From Bacillus massiliigorillae (GTDB lineage: Bacteria > Bacillota > Bacilli > Bacillales > DSM-1321): 64,000 nt of DNA. The stretch spans positions 1,602,267 through 1,666,266 of the forward strand of contig NZ_HG428741.1 in NCBI RefSeq assembly GCF_000380245.2, in the 5' to 3' direction. Made by a program: the position numbers and the translations under genes. Below the pieces are notes generated by a model. The model was not told the origin of the DNA and did not search any database. It was given only the letters and a program-made list of their open reading frames with translations. Below, one piece after another: positions 35,304 through 43,999 of this stretch (position 1 is its first letter; each line of letters opens with the position of its first letter).

Positions 35304-37046
35304 GTGGGTGAACAAAAAGGGCTTAAAATTGTTTTCTTAATGTGTGTAGGGATTTTTCTCTGTATGATTGATACAACCATTATGAATATAGCTTTACCCG
35401 CAATTCAGCTAGATTTATCCGCTTCTTTTGAAAGTATGTCATGGGTTTTAAATGTGTATACAATGACAATTGCTATTTTTTCCATACCTCTTGGAAGAGT
35501 GGCAGAGCTGTTTGGAAAAGCAAAAATGTATATTGTAGGGCTATTTATTTTTGGTATAGGCTCAACTTTATGTGCTATAGCAACTTCGGTTGATTTTCTT
35601 ATTTTGTCTAGATTTATTCAGAGTATTGGGGCAGCCATTTTATTTCCTACTAGTATGGTAATAGGTATTTCTTCTGTTCCTCTAAACAAAAGAAATATAG
35701 CATTAGCCATTTTAGGAGTAACACAAGGCTTATCCGCTGCCTTAGGACCAGCTGTTGGGGGAATTATTACTGAAAAACTAAGTTGGGAATGGGTTTTCCT
35801 AGTGAATGTACCAATTTGTATAGTTGGAATATTATTCTGTTTTAAGCTGCTTAATGTTAAAAATGAAGTGAGGGTCAAGGCGAAAATCGATTGGAGTGGT
35901 CTTGTATTAATTAGTTTGTCTATATTCCTACTAACGGAAGCTTTGGTCAAGGTAGGAACATGGGGATGGGGTGATTATAAAACCTTATCTTGTTTGGCTG
36001 GAAGTGGTTTATGTTTACTTTGTTTTATTTGGGTGGAAAGAAAAGTTGTTAATCCAATGGTTAACTTACAATTATTTAAAGATCGAACATTTGTAGGTGC
36101 TTCTTTTGCTGTCGTATTAAGTAATCTATTTCTTGTAGGAGTTACGGTCTTACTTCCTACATTTCTTACTAGAGTGTATGAAAAAACTGAAATTCAAGCA
36201 GCAATCATGGTGACACCTATATCAGGAATGATTTTCTTAATTTCGCCACTTGCATCTTTATTGCTTGATAAATTAGGTAAGACAACGGTGATTTTAACAG
36301 GATTTATAATGATGGCTGGCTCTTATTACTGGCTAGAGTTTATAACTGTTCATACTCATACTTGGGAAATCATTCTTCCTTGTATGTTACTAGGTACTGG
36401 GTTTGGGCTTATTGTTGGACCGATTACTGTTCTAGCAGCATCCTCATTTGAAGGTGAGTTATTAACTGCTTCCCAAAGTGTCGTATCGGTTTTAAGACAA
36501 ATAGGAATTGTTTTAGCAATAGCTATATTTGTTTCTGCTCTTTCTAATAATCTTGTAGAAAGAAAGCAAGAAGTGATTCATTTTGCGGAAAGAAAAGTAG
36601 ATCATCTTCATATGGATGCTCTGCAAAAAGAAAAGGTCTTAGAAAGGACGATAGCGGAAATTAATCGAAAAAGCTTAGCAGAAGGTGCCGATACTTACAA
36701 AGATACATCATCTAATCAATTCGTTTCCGAAAAAGAGAAACAACAAATTATTTCACAAGAAGTCTCAAAAGCTTTAAGCGTTTTACCAATAGAAGCTAGA
36801 GAACAAAATAAAGCTATTATTGAAAAAGAAGTAAGCAACAAAGTTGAACAGAAAATAATTAAAACTAATAAAGAAGTTCAAAAATATGTAAAAGAAGTAA
36901 CGAAATATAGTGAAAATCATATGTCGAAAGCATTTACAGATTTATATAAAACTAGTACACCAATTATATTTATATGTAGTTTAATTAGCTTTATATTTTA
37001 TCAAAGAAAAAGAAGTACTCAAAAGGCACTGAACTTATCATCATAG
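35304..37046 (+). CDS. DHA2 (EmrB/QacA-type) drug exporter with a long extracytoplasmic loop
   Basis: Protein of 580 aa, about 14 membrane helices. The first half has the DHA2 pattern (IDTTIMNIALPAIQ, GRVAELFGKAKMY, then LGVTQGLSAALGPAVGG). Between the last two helices (about residues 414-550) lies a ~135-residue charged, mostly helical segment, much longer than in typical QacA-type proteins (full length about 480-515 aa). GTG 35304 has AGGAGGA (35289-35295) 8 nt upstream. In one unit with the PadR regulator, so an inducible efflux pump of unknown substrate. Confidence 0.88.
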   Translation: MGEQKGLKIVFLMCVGIFLCMIDTTIMNIALPAIQLDLSASFESMSWVLNVYTMTIAIFSIPLGRVAELFGKAKMYIVGLFIFGIGSTLCAIATSVDFLILSRFIQSIGAAILFPTSMVIGISSVPLNKRNIALAILGVTQGLSAALGPAVGGIITEKLSWEWVFLVNVPICIVGILFCFKLLNVKNEVRVKAKIDWSGLVLISLSIFLLTEALVKVGTWGWGDYKTLSCLAGSGLCLLCFIWVERKVVNPMVNLQLFKDRTFVGASFAVVLSNLFLVGVTVLLPTFLTRVYEKTEIQAAIMVTPISGMIFLISPLASLLLDKLGKTTVILTGFIMMAGSYYWLEFITVHTHTWEIILPCMLLGTGFGLIVGPITVLAASSFEGELLTASQSVVSVLRQIGIVLAIAIFVSALSNNLVERKQEVIHFAERKVDHLHMDALQKEKVLERTIAEINRKSLAEGADTYKDTSSNQFVSEKEKQQIISQEVSKALSVLPIEAREQNKAIIEKEVSNKVEQKIIKTNKEVQKYVKEVTKYSENHMSKAFTDLYKTSTPIIFICSLISFIFYQRKRSTQKALNLSS

Positions 37047-37286
37047 AACCACAAATCATATCATTTATATAATATTTGTTACTACATAATCAATATGAGA
37101 ACTATATACTATATTTAGAAAACTAAGTATAGTATTTTTTTGTCTAAATCTATAAGTTGGAAATACAATAATTATGTTAAAAATTATATAATAATAATAT
37201 AAATATAATATTCATTCGATGAAGTAGGTAGGTTGTAATCTTTATACGAATTATTAGAAATTCAATAATGAAATGAGGAATCGGAA

Positions 37287-38129
37287 ATGACAGCAATGAA
37301 CTCGGACTTTTACAATAATATGCTTGTGCTTGATAGCCGAGAAAAAGATATATTTAAAGCGGAGATTTTAGCTTACAAAGATTTGAAAGGATCTTCAGAT
37401 ATTCAATTAGCAGGGGATCTTTTTTTAGCTAAAGAAAGTGGAATGGCTCTAAAACAAATTAAGATTACATTGAATAATTCATCTTTTGTTGTTGAAGCTG
37501 GTGCCTTACACTTCATGAAAGGACATATTCAAGCGGAAAGTAATATCGGTGGTGTAGGTGGCTTTATAAAAAAGAAAATTAAAAGCTACTTAACAGAAGA
37601 AGAGGCTTTTAAACCGAAGTATTCAGGTACAGGAGAACTTTTTCTAGAACCTAGCTTTGGTCATTTTATGTTTGTTGAGTTACATGACGAATCAATAGTT
37701 GTAGATAAAGGTCTATTTTATGCCTGTGAATCATCTTTACACGTATCAGTTGAAATGCAAAAGAATCTTTCTAGTGGTCTTCTAGGTAACGAGGGATGGT
37801 TTCAAACGAAGGTGACTGGAACAGGTCTTTGTATATTACAAATTCCTGTTCCGAAGGATGAAGTGATAAAATATCAGCTTGGAAATGAAAAACTACAAGT
37901 GGATGGGAATTTTGCACTTCTAAGAAAAGGAAATATTAGTTTTTCTGTAGAAAAATCATCTAAAAAGTGGACAGGTACTTTTGTATCTGGTGAAGGCTTT
38001 TTACAAACTTTTGAAGGTACAGGAGAAGTTTGGTTGGCTCCAACACAATCTGTGTATAATGATCTTAAAAACATTGGAAGTATTGCACGCCTACAGGAAT
38101 CTAAAAAGATTTCAAATGACACTAAATAA
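37287..38129 (+). CDS. AIM24-family beta-barrel protein
   Basis: Protein of 280 aa, mostly beta strand with Gly-rich repeats: VVEAGALHFMKGHI, GGVGGFIKKKIKSYL, YSGTGELFLEP, TGTGLCILQIPVP and TFEGTGEVWLAPT. This is the AIM24 / TIGR00266-like fold of two stacked beta barrels, seen in bacteria and mitochondria; bacterial function is unknown. No signal peptide, so cytoplasmic. ATG 37287 with GAGGA upstream. Flanked by long A/T-rich DNA and a terminator; monocistronic. Confidence 0.82.
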   Translation: MTAMNSDFYNNMLVLDSREKDIFKAEILAYKDLKGSSDIQLAGDLFLAKESGMALKQIKITLNNSSFVVEAGALHFMKGHIQAESNIGGVGGFIKKKIKSYLTEEEAFKPKYSGTGELFLEPSFGHFMFVELHDESIVVDKGLFYACESSLHVSVEMQKNLSSGLLGNEGWFQTKVTGTGLCILQIPVPKDEVIKYQLGNEKLQVDGNFALLRKGNISFSVEKSSKKWTGTFVSGEGFLQTFEGTGEVWLAPTQSVYNDLKNIGSIARLQESKKISNDTK

Positions 38130-38456
38130 ATGTATGTGAAAGGGCGTTCGAAAAATGATTTTATCACTTTTCGAACGCCCTTTTACGCTTTTTTAACATC
38201 ATTTTCACTTCAGCTTATTACTAGAATAAGTATTATTAGCTAGTCATTACTCTATTATTTAATGAGAATTCGCCCCAAATCTTAGGGTTTTTCGTGACAT
38301 TTGCGGATAACCCTTGATTTCTGTCACTCCCTAAATTTTGTCGAATAGTTGCAATAAATGAATTAATAAGTATTTTAGGCTATTTATATCTATGTCTGAA
38401 TTCTCATGTAAAATACTGGGACAATCGCTACTATTATATTAATTAGTAGAAAGGGG
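38130..38456. other. Intergenic region with repeat terminator and boundary to higher-GC DNA
   Basis: After the terminator at 38139-38194 comes ~260 bp without a gene. ATGAGAATTC (38259-38268) recurs inverted as GAATTCTCAT (38399-38408). The base composition rises from here into the M28 gene. Confidence 0.55.
38139..38194 (+). terminator. Terminator, copy 2 of the repeated TTCGAA hairpin element
   Basis: AAAGGGCGTTCGAAAA pairs with TTTTCGAACGCCCTTT (one mismatch near the loop), followed by TACGCTTTTTT. Same core and tail as 22255-22311. Confidence 0.9.
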
Positions 38457-40568
38457 TTGAAAGAACTGAAAAAAAACAAACGGAAATGGATGGTGGGGAT
38501 TGTCGGTGCAGCGCTGCTTGTGACTCCTGTATTAGATCAGCAGGCAAATGCCAATTCACCAAGTAATTTGGTTGGGTATACCCATACAATGTCAAAATGG
38601 CAGATGCAGTTTGAAAGCACCCTCATGGAAAGTATAAAGGAAAGTTCGCTTCAAACCTACTCTGAAGGATTGGCGAAAAGACCAGCCTTAGCAGGTTCGG
38701 TCGGGAATGAAGAAGCACTAAAATTTGCCGTAGATCAACTCAGTAAGGCTGGATTAAAACCTCAAGTAAAGACGTATGATACGTATCTCTCCTCTCCTAA
38801 AAGCATCTCTGTTACTCAAACTGCACCTATTAAAAAGGAATTGAAAGTAATAGAAGACCTAGATTCACAGACTCCATATATAAATGACGTCATTCCTGGC
38901 TTTAATGCATATTCCCCGTCAGGCACCGTGGAAGGCGAAGTCGTGTATGCCAACTATGGGACGCCTGACGATTTTAAAAAATTAAAGGAATTGGGCGTCT
39001 CCTTAAAGGATAAGATTGTTCTAACTCGATATGGGAAAAACTTTCGTGGAGTTAAACCCGACCTAGCCTCACAATATGGGGCAGCAGGTATGCTCATTTA
39101 TTCAGATCCCGCAGACTATGTCAGGGGTGAAGTGTACCCTAAAGGTCCATGGCTGCCAAGTGACGGTATCCAGAGAGGGAGTATTTTATCCATCTATAAA
39201 TATCCTGGTGACCCGCTGACTCCTGGTGAACCATCGATAAAAGGTGTAAAGAGAATTGATCCTGCTAAGGCGGCTTCCCTGCCTACAATTCCTACTACTC
39301 CGATTTCTTACGGGGAAGCAAAAGACTTATTGAAAACCATGACAGGTCTAGAAGCCCCTGCAGATTGGCAAGGTGGTCTTGATTTAACATATCACCTTGG
39401 TTCAAGGAATACGAAGGTTAAATTATCATTAGACATTGAATATGGGCAAAAACCTATTAATGACCTAATTGTCACGATTCAAGGTTCAAAATATCCAAAA
39501 GAAAAAATTGTGATTGGAGCTCACAGAGATACATGGGCTTACGGAGCTAGTGATAATGTCTCCGGATGGGCGACCACCATGGAAATTGCCAAGTCACTTG
39601 CAGAACTGAGTAATAAAGGCTGGCAGCCTGATCGTACTATTGTTCTAGCCGGTTGGGATGGAGAGGAACATGGATTAATAGGTTCAACAGAGTGGGTGGA
39701 AGAAGAACGCAAAGATTTAACGAAAAATGCCGTGGCCTATATCAACCTTGACGGAGTTGCTGGTCAAAACTTCTCCGCCTCTGCGGTCCCTTCCTTAAAT
39801 CAGTTAATGTATGATATTTCAAAAGTTGTTCCTAAACCAGGAACGGACGGTTCGGTCTTTGACCATTGGGTGAGCCAATCTGGCACTGATAAACCAAGGT
39901 TAGGACAACTTGGCAGCGGCTCTGACTATACAGCGTTTATTCAGCATATAGGGGTTCCGTCGATTGGATTTGGTTTTAGTTCTCCAAATGGACTCAACCA
40001 TAGTGCCTATGATAATCTGGATGCATTGCAGCGATTCGATGATCCTGGTTATAAGCATCAAACCGCTACAGCTGAAATGGCCGGCATCATGGCCTTGCGC
40101 TTAGCAAATGCAGAAGCACTACCGTTTAAATACTCCGATTACGCAGACAATGTCATGGCCCTCATTCAAGAAATTAAGAAAAATAAAACATTTGATGTAG
40201 ATCTTCGCTCCCTCGAAGAAAATACATTAAAATGGAGAGACGCAGCTCTATCTCTTGAACAGGCCAGCGCCAAGATCTTAGAAGATAACAAAGTCACAAA
40301 AACGGAGGAAAAACAATTAAAAGAAATCAACAGTGCCTTGCTTCAGCAGGAGCGTGATTTCATTGATAAAAAAGGTCTTCCAAGTCGGGAATGGTATAAA
40401 CATCAAATTTGGGCACCAGGATTAACGACAGGTTATGCCGCCCTTCCATTACCAGCATTGGCAGAAGCTCAAATGGCAGGAGATAAAAACGCATTTAAGA
40501 AAGCGGTTAAAAATTTAGAAAAGGCCCTGCAAGACGCAACCAAGACGGCCGATAAAGCTATAAAGTAA
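38457..40568 (+). CDS. Secreted M28-family metallopeptidase (PA domain + peptidase + dimerisation-like domain)
   Basis: Protein of ~703 aa: signal peptide (KWMVGIVGAALLVTPVL... QANA), a PA-domain-like insert (GTVEGEVVYANYG, VLTRYGKN), then the M28 zinc core: IGAHRDTWAYGASDN (His, bridging Asp), DGEEHGLIGS (catalytic Glu, metal Glu), YINLDGV (Asp) and GLNHSAYDN (His). A C-terminal helical domain follows, the layout of glutamate carboxypeptidase II. Start is uncertain: TTG 38457 abuts the GGGG site; CTG 38466 has ideal spacing but is a rare start. G+C (about 42% in sampled lines) and GCC/GTC/GGC-rich codons stand out from neighbours, suggesting recent transfer. Confidence 0.9.
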   Translation: MKELKKNKRKWMVGIVGAALLVTPVLDQQANANSPSNLVGYTHTMSKWQMQFESTLMESIKESSLQTYSEGLAKRPALAGSVGNEEALKFAVDQLSKAGLKPQVKTYDTYLSSPKSISVTQTAPIKKELKVIEDLDSQTPYINDVIPGFNAYSPSGTVEGEVVYANYGTPDDFKKLKELGVSLKDKIVLTRYGKNFRGVKPDLASQYGAAGMLIYSDPADYVRGEVYPKGPWLPSDGIQRGSILSIYKYPGDPLTPGEPSIKGVKRIDPAKAASLPTIPTTPISYGEAKDLLKTMTGLEAPADWQGGLDLTYHLGSRNTKVKLSLDIEYGQKPINDLIVTIQGSKYPKEKIVIGAHRDTWAYGASDNVSGWATTMEIAKSLAELSNKGWQPDRTIVLAGWDGEEHGLIGSTEWVEEERKDLTKNAVAYINLDGVAGQNFSASAVPSLNQLMYDISKVVPKPGTDGSVFDHWVSQSGTDKPRLGQLGSGSDYTAFIQHIGVPSIGFGFSSPNGLNHSAYDNLDALQRFDDPGYKHQTATAEMAGIMALRLANAEALPFKYSDYADNVMALIQEIKKNKTFDVDLRSLEENTLKWRDAALSLEQASAKILEDNKVTKTEEKQLKEINSALLQQERDFIDKKGLPSREWYKHQIWAPGLTTGYAALPLPALAEAQMAGDKNAFKKAVKNLEKALQDATKTADKAIK

Positions 40569-40585
40569 ATGCATCTTGAGCCAAT

Positions 40586-40614
40586 AAAAGCATGGTGTCT
40601 ATTCCATGCTTTTT
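40586..40614 (+). terminator. Terminator after the M28 peptidase
   Basis: AAAAGCATGG pairs with CCATGCTTTT across an 8-nt loop, then TTCAT. Confidence 0.85.
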
Positions 40615-40748
40615 CATCATCTCATTATTAAGTAAATTGTATCCTTTGTAATACTAGTTTTTTCCCATTCCTGAGTAAAGGAGTTTTAAACTTCACAAAT
40701 TTTGTTAAACGATAAATATGTTCTTATTTTATAAAAAAATGCTTACTG

Positions 40749-40780
40749 ATGTCCTCTATTTTTAAATAGTGGACATTTTT
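40749..40780 (+). terminator. Hairpin upstream of the carbonic anhydrase remnant
   Basis: ATGTCCTCTATTT pairs with AAATAGTGGACAT (one mismatch), 2-nt central loop, then TTTTATTTT. Confidence 0.6.
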
Positions 40781-40800
40781 ATTTTAAACATTATTCACAC

Positions 40801-41421
40801 TGTTTTGAACCATTTATTAGTCCCAACCCTATAACTTCATTTAATCCTGTTTAACATTTTCCTGAAATTGATAATACAGCATTTATAAGTCAGTTTTCTA
40901 GTGTCATAGGTGACGTTACCATTAGAAAAAATGTTTATGTAGCTCCTAATGTAAGTATACATGCGGATGAAGGAACCCCTTTTTATATAGGTTCTAATAC
41001 TAATATCCAGGACAGAGTAATTTTACATGGTTTATTAGATAAAAGGATTTCATGTGGAAGAAAAGAGTATTCTATATTCATTGGAAATAACGTGAGCATT
41101 GCCCATGGTGCCCTTGTACATGGTCCCTGCTTTATTGCCGAGTAAGTATTTGTTGGTTTTAATGCCATTGTATACAATGCAATTGTTGGTAAAGGTTCCT
41201 TCATTTCTTATAATGCAGTAGTAACAAATGGTGTTCGAATTCTACTTAATAGATTAGTCCCACCTGGAGCTAATATTGATTCTCAAGAGAAGGCGGATGC
41301 ACTTTCACCAGTACCACAGGATAGTAAGGAATTTGCACGTGAAGCTCAGCGGGTCAATCAGGAGTTCCCTGCATCTTATCAATTGTTATTTGAAAAAAAT
41401 TTTTCCTTAATAATCTCGTAA
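40801..41421 (+). pseudogene. Gamma-class carbonic anhydrase (Cam/CamH-like) pseudogene
   Basis: One continuous frame reads like a left-handed beta-helix carbonic anhydrase: PEIDNTAFISQFSSVIGDVT, VYVAPNVSIHADEGTPFYIG, NTNIQDRVILHG, then IGNNVSIAHGALVHGPC, FVGFNAIVYNAIVGKGS and a C-terminal helix EAQRVNQEFPASYQ. The zinc-ligand histidines (HG, AHG, HGP) are present. Two in-frame TAA codons interrupt it (40852-40854 and 41143-41145), and no start codon or ribosome site is visible. The protein would have hydrated CO2. Both lesions are nonsense, not indels, so the gene is decayed by substitution rather than by sequencing error. Confidence 0.85.
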
Positions 41422-41709
41422 GCAAGGTGCGTAATGACGGATATTGGCAAATCCATTTATTCGTTCTGTTTCAATCTAATAGATTTGAAGAAATGGTTAT
41501 CCATAAAGCATTGTAGGGAAGAATTATTTCCTCCAACCATCGTATTGTTAGCGGGTGAAATAGCATAATAGCATGGTTGACCTTGAACTATTTTTTATTA
41601 TGCAGTTAACAGAGCAGTATTTCTGTCATACATGAACCATTAAATACGAAAAAACAATCAAATTTGTGAACTAATGCACCTAAACTTTCAGATGCATTAG
41701 CGGTATAAC

Positions 41710-41752
41710 AAAGGACATAACATATTAGTCAAATAATGTGTTATGTCCTTTA
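41710..41752 (+). terminator. Terminator downstream of the carbonic anhydrase remnant
   Basis: AAAGGACATAACATATT pairs with AATGTGTTATGTCCTTT (one G-U pair). A similar stem-end (AAAGGACA...TATGTCCTTT) occurs at 49150-49198. Confidence 0.75.
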
Positions 41753-42023
41753 ATTTATCTCACTTTATTAAAATAGGTCTTGATAAGATTCTTTAGAAAC
41801 ACGTTTTTTTCCTTTTATAAGCTTTAGGATTTTATTTTAGCTGCGTTTCTAATTAAAAAGAAAAACTCATTCTAATTTATTATGTAAAATCAAAAGAAAT
41901 TATAAGTTATTTGAAACTAATTATTCAGTTAATCGTAACATAAGTTAGCCTTCCATAATAAGTAATTTGATAAGTGCTTTTTAACATTTTCATGGCGAGA
42001 AATAGTGAAAAGGAGGAAAGAAG

Positions 42024-42560
42024 ATGATGATAACTATGGGTGAATTTCTTGATTATTCTAAAAAGAGAATCATTCAAACTGTATTTGAGTTAGATGGTAA
42101 TGAAAGTGCTAAGATACTAAGGCGTTATGCACCATTTTGTTATACGACACTTGAAGAGAATGGTATTACAATAACTCTATGTAACTCGTTATCAATGGCA
42201 AAACAGAAAGAGTCATTAGGACATATATCTTACCAGGGTATTGAATCAGTTCAACTCTTTGTTACTAAAAAAATCGGTGTAGTTTTTTCATTACCTTCAG
42301 TTGTTCTTTATTTAAATGTAATAATAAATTTGAATAGTGGTGAACACATTCATTTTGAATGTGATGAGCTAGAATTGATACCTAAGCTAATATCTTTGTT
42401 TGGAAAAGAAAACATTGTAGTTCATGATCCTTTCAATTTAAGTACGATTATGAATGAAAAAATGTCAATTGAACAAGTTCATGAGTATTTACGAAAAAAT
42501 TTAGATGAACTTTCAAAGGGAAATGATATCCCAGTTTGGAGAATGAATTTAGTTAAATAA
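42024..42560 (+). CDS. Uncharacterised protein, 178 aa
   Basis: I do not recognise the family. It is soluble, with alternating strands in the centre (YTTLEENGITITLCNSL, IGVVFSLPSVVLYLNVIINL) and a helical C-terminus (MSIEQVHEYLRKNLDEL). The strand pattern (GHISYQGIESVQLF, SGEHIHFECDELELIPKLISLF) is suggestive of a bacterial PH-like domain, which is only an impression. ATG 42024 follows AGGAGG at 42011-42016. It precedes the NUDIX gene by 20-155 bp depending on that start. Confidence 0.65.
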   Translation: MMITMGEFLDYSKKRIIQTVFELDGNESAKILRRYAPFCYTTLEENGITITLCNSLSMAKQKESLGHISYQGIESVQLFVTKKIGVVFSLPSVVLYLNVIINLNSGEHIHFECDELELIPKLISLFGKENIVVHDPFNLSTIMNEKMSIEQVHEYLRKNLDELSKGNDIPVWRMNLVK

Positions 42561-42715
42561 AATCTTATGTGGAATAAGGAGTGATTAAATTGATACGATA
42601 CTTCATAATAGAAGCATCGTATTTTTTGTACCTCGATTTTGTATGTTATATTGCTTACAAGTTAGATGATATAGTTCATAAAATTTACGAAGATACACAA
42701 AGAGGTGGGAGAAAA

Positions 42716-43336
42716 ATGAATGAAGAAATGATAAAAATATTTGATGAGAGTAGGACAGAAATAGGCATTAGTAGTCGAAAAAATGTACATGAAAAAGGTC
42801 TTTGGCATGAAACGTTTCATTGTTGGTGTATTCAAAAGGTGGATGGGATTGATTGTATTTATATTCAGATACGTAGCGATAGCAAAAATGACTATCCCAA
42901 TTTACTAGATATTACTACTGCAGGTCATCTTTTAGCTAATGAAACCGTTCATGATGGAATTAGAGAAGTAAAAGAAGAATTAGGTATAGACATTTTATTT
43001 GAAGATTTAGAATCCCTTGGAATTATTGAAGATTGTATCGTAACAAAGCAGTTAATTGATAAGGAATTCTGTCATGTTTATCTATATCGATTTACAGACA
43101 CTAAAGTATCATTCAAACTTCAAGAGGAAGAAGTTTCTGGTATAGTTAAAACGCAATTCAACAATTTTTATGATTTTTGTGTTGGCAATTCACATGTAAT
43201 GCCAGTCTCAGGTTATGTGATTAATGAATCTGGAAATCAAGTCGCTATCTCTAAGAAAGTTACAAAAAAAGATTTCGTACCGCATCAAGATACATATTTT
43301 AAAAATATTGCTCAAAGAATTAAGGAATTACTATAG
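42716..43336 (+). CDS. NUDIX hydrolase
   Basis: Protein of 206 aa from ATG 42716 (GAGGTGGGA 5 nt upstream). The Nudix box GHLLANETVHDGIREVKEEL(G) fits G-x5-E-x7-RE-x2-EE-x-G exactly. The N-terminus (FDESRTEIGISSRKNVHEKGLWHETFHCW) resembles the IDI/YfcD-type NUDIX subgroup. Substrate probably a nucleoside or isoprenoid diphosphate, not decidable. The frame is open upstream to a TTG at 42590 with AAGGAG 8 nt before it, which would add 42 residues including a hydrophobic stretch; this could be a fused small gene or an alternative longer form. Confidence 0.83.
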   Translation: MNEEMIKIFDESRTEIGISSRKNVHEKGLWHETFHCWCIQKVDGIDCIYIQIRSDSKNDYPNLLDITTAGHLLANETVHDGIREVKEELGIDILFEDLESLGIIEDCIVTKQLIDKEFCHVYLYRFTDTKVSFKLQEEEVSGIVKTQFNNFYDFCVGNSHVMPVSGYVINESGNQVAISKKVTKKDFVPHQDTYFKNIAQRIKELL

Positions 43337-43364
43337 AGTCCAATAATAGAAGGAATATGCGGTT

Positions 43365-43391
43365 CACCGGCTACATGGCCGGTGGCTTTTT
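43365..43391 (+). terminator. Terminator after the NUDIX gene
   Basis: CACCGGC (43365-43371) pairs with GCCGGTG (43378-43384), loop TACATG, then GCTTTTTC; unusually G+C-rich for this window. Confidence 0.8.
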
Positions 43392-43393
43392 CA

Positions 43394-43555
43394 TTATGTA
43401 AAACAATTAGTTTTTCCCAAGTCAAAGACTGTACCTTCATTAAAATCAAATGACAGTTCAGACATGAATGGATTCATATGTTTTTGGATTTTGTTATGTT
43501 TGTCTGACTGATCACTCAAGGCTTTCATTGGAATGATTTCATATGGCCGGTTGAC
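43394..43555 (-). pseudogene. Possible gene fragment, minus strand
   Basis: A 53-codon open frame without start codon reads NRPYEIIPMKALSDQSDKHN... FMSELSFDFNEGTVFDLGK before a stop. It looks protein-like in residue composition but I do not recognise it; it is cut at its 5' side by a TAG at 43556-43558. Confidence 0.3.
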
Positions 43556-43685
43556 CTAGATTGGAAGGAATTTGGGACAAACTTTATAGACAAACAAATT
43601 ATTCATTTATGGATAATTTATTCATATATGCATATTTATTTTGCAGATTTTCTAATAGTTAGCCGTTAAAAACGTCTTTATTTAC

Positions 43686-43702
43686 TTGGCATATCTTTTG
43701 CA
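43686..43702 (+). promoter_or_regulatory. Sigma-54 (SigL)-type promoter
   Basis: TTGGCATATCTTTTGCA has GG and GC exactly 12 bp apart, matching YTGGCAC-N5-TTGCW closely (-24/-12). No intact gene begins downstream; the first ribosome site (AAGGGGAG, 43749-43755) leads into a frame that stops after 14 codons. No sigma-54 activator gene is nearby. Confidence 0.6.
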
Positions 43703-43934
43703 TATAGATAGAGTATTAAGAAAAATAATTCAAAATAGGAGTTTGGCAAGGGGAGTGTTGAAATGGTTATTTGATAAAAGAATTCAGTCTCGTGAGATAT
43801 AAATTATCGAAAAATCCTTCTTGTAAACGGGAGGTATGTATTAAAACGCAATCATACATTATTGCACTTGGCCTAGTATTTCGCGGTACACCAAATAAGG
43901 CGATGTCGTTCCCTCTTTCGATTTAATTTTTTTT

Positions 43935-43960
43935 ATCCAATATTGTATACAATGTTGGAT
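43935..43960. promoter_or_regulatory. Operator of the GntR regulator
   Basis: A 26-bp dyad with perfect core ATTGTATACAAT and ATCCAA/TTGGAT flanks (two mismatched positions). FCD-type GntR proteins bind TTGTATACAA-like palindromes. It lies 40 bp upstream of the regulator start, indicating autoregulation and probable control of the following genes. Confidence 0.7.
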
Positions 43961-43999
43961 TCGATTTTGCACACTCTGCTTAAAGGGAGGAATAAGGTG

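Larger units (their letters stand above)
40569..42023. other. 1.45-kb stretch without an intact gene
   Basis: Contains the M28 terminator (40586-40614), a hairpin at 40749-40780, a dead gamma-carbonic anhydrase gene (40801-41421), an 8-bp stem CTAATGCA/TGCATTAG (41671-41700) and a terminator at 41710-41752. A 45-codon frame at about 41433-41570 has no ribosome site and no recognisable product. Confidence 0.65.
43337..43999. other. 660-bp intergenic region: terminator, gene fragment, sigma-54-type promoter, operator
   Basis: Holds the NUDIX terminator, a minus-strand open fragment (43394-43555), a sigma-54-type promoter (43686-43702), a 14-codon reading frame behind a ribosome site (43758-43802) and the GntR operator (43935-43960). 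No intact gene. Confidence 0.65.
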
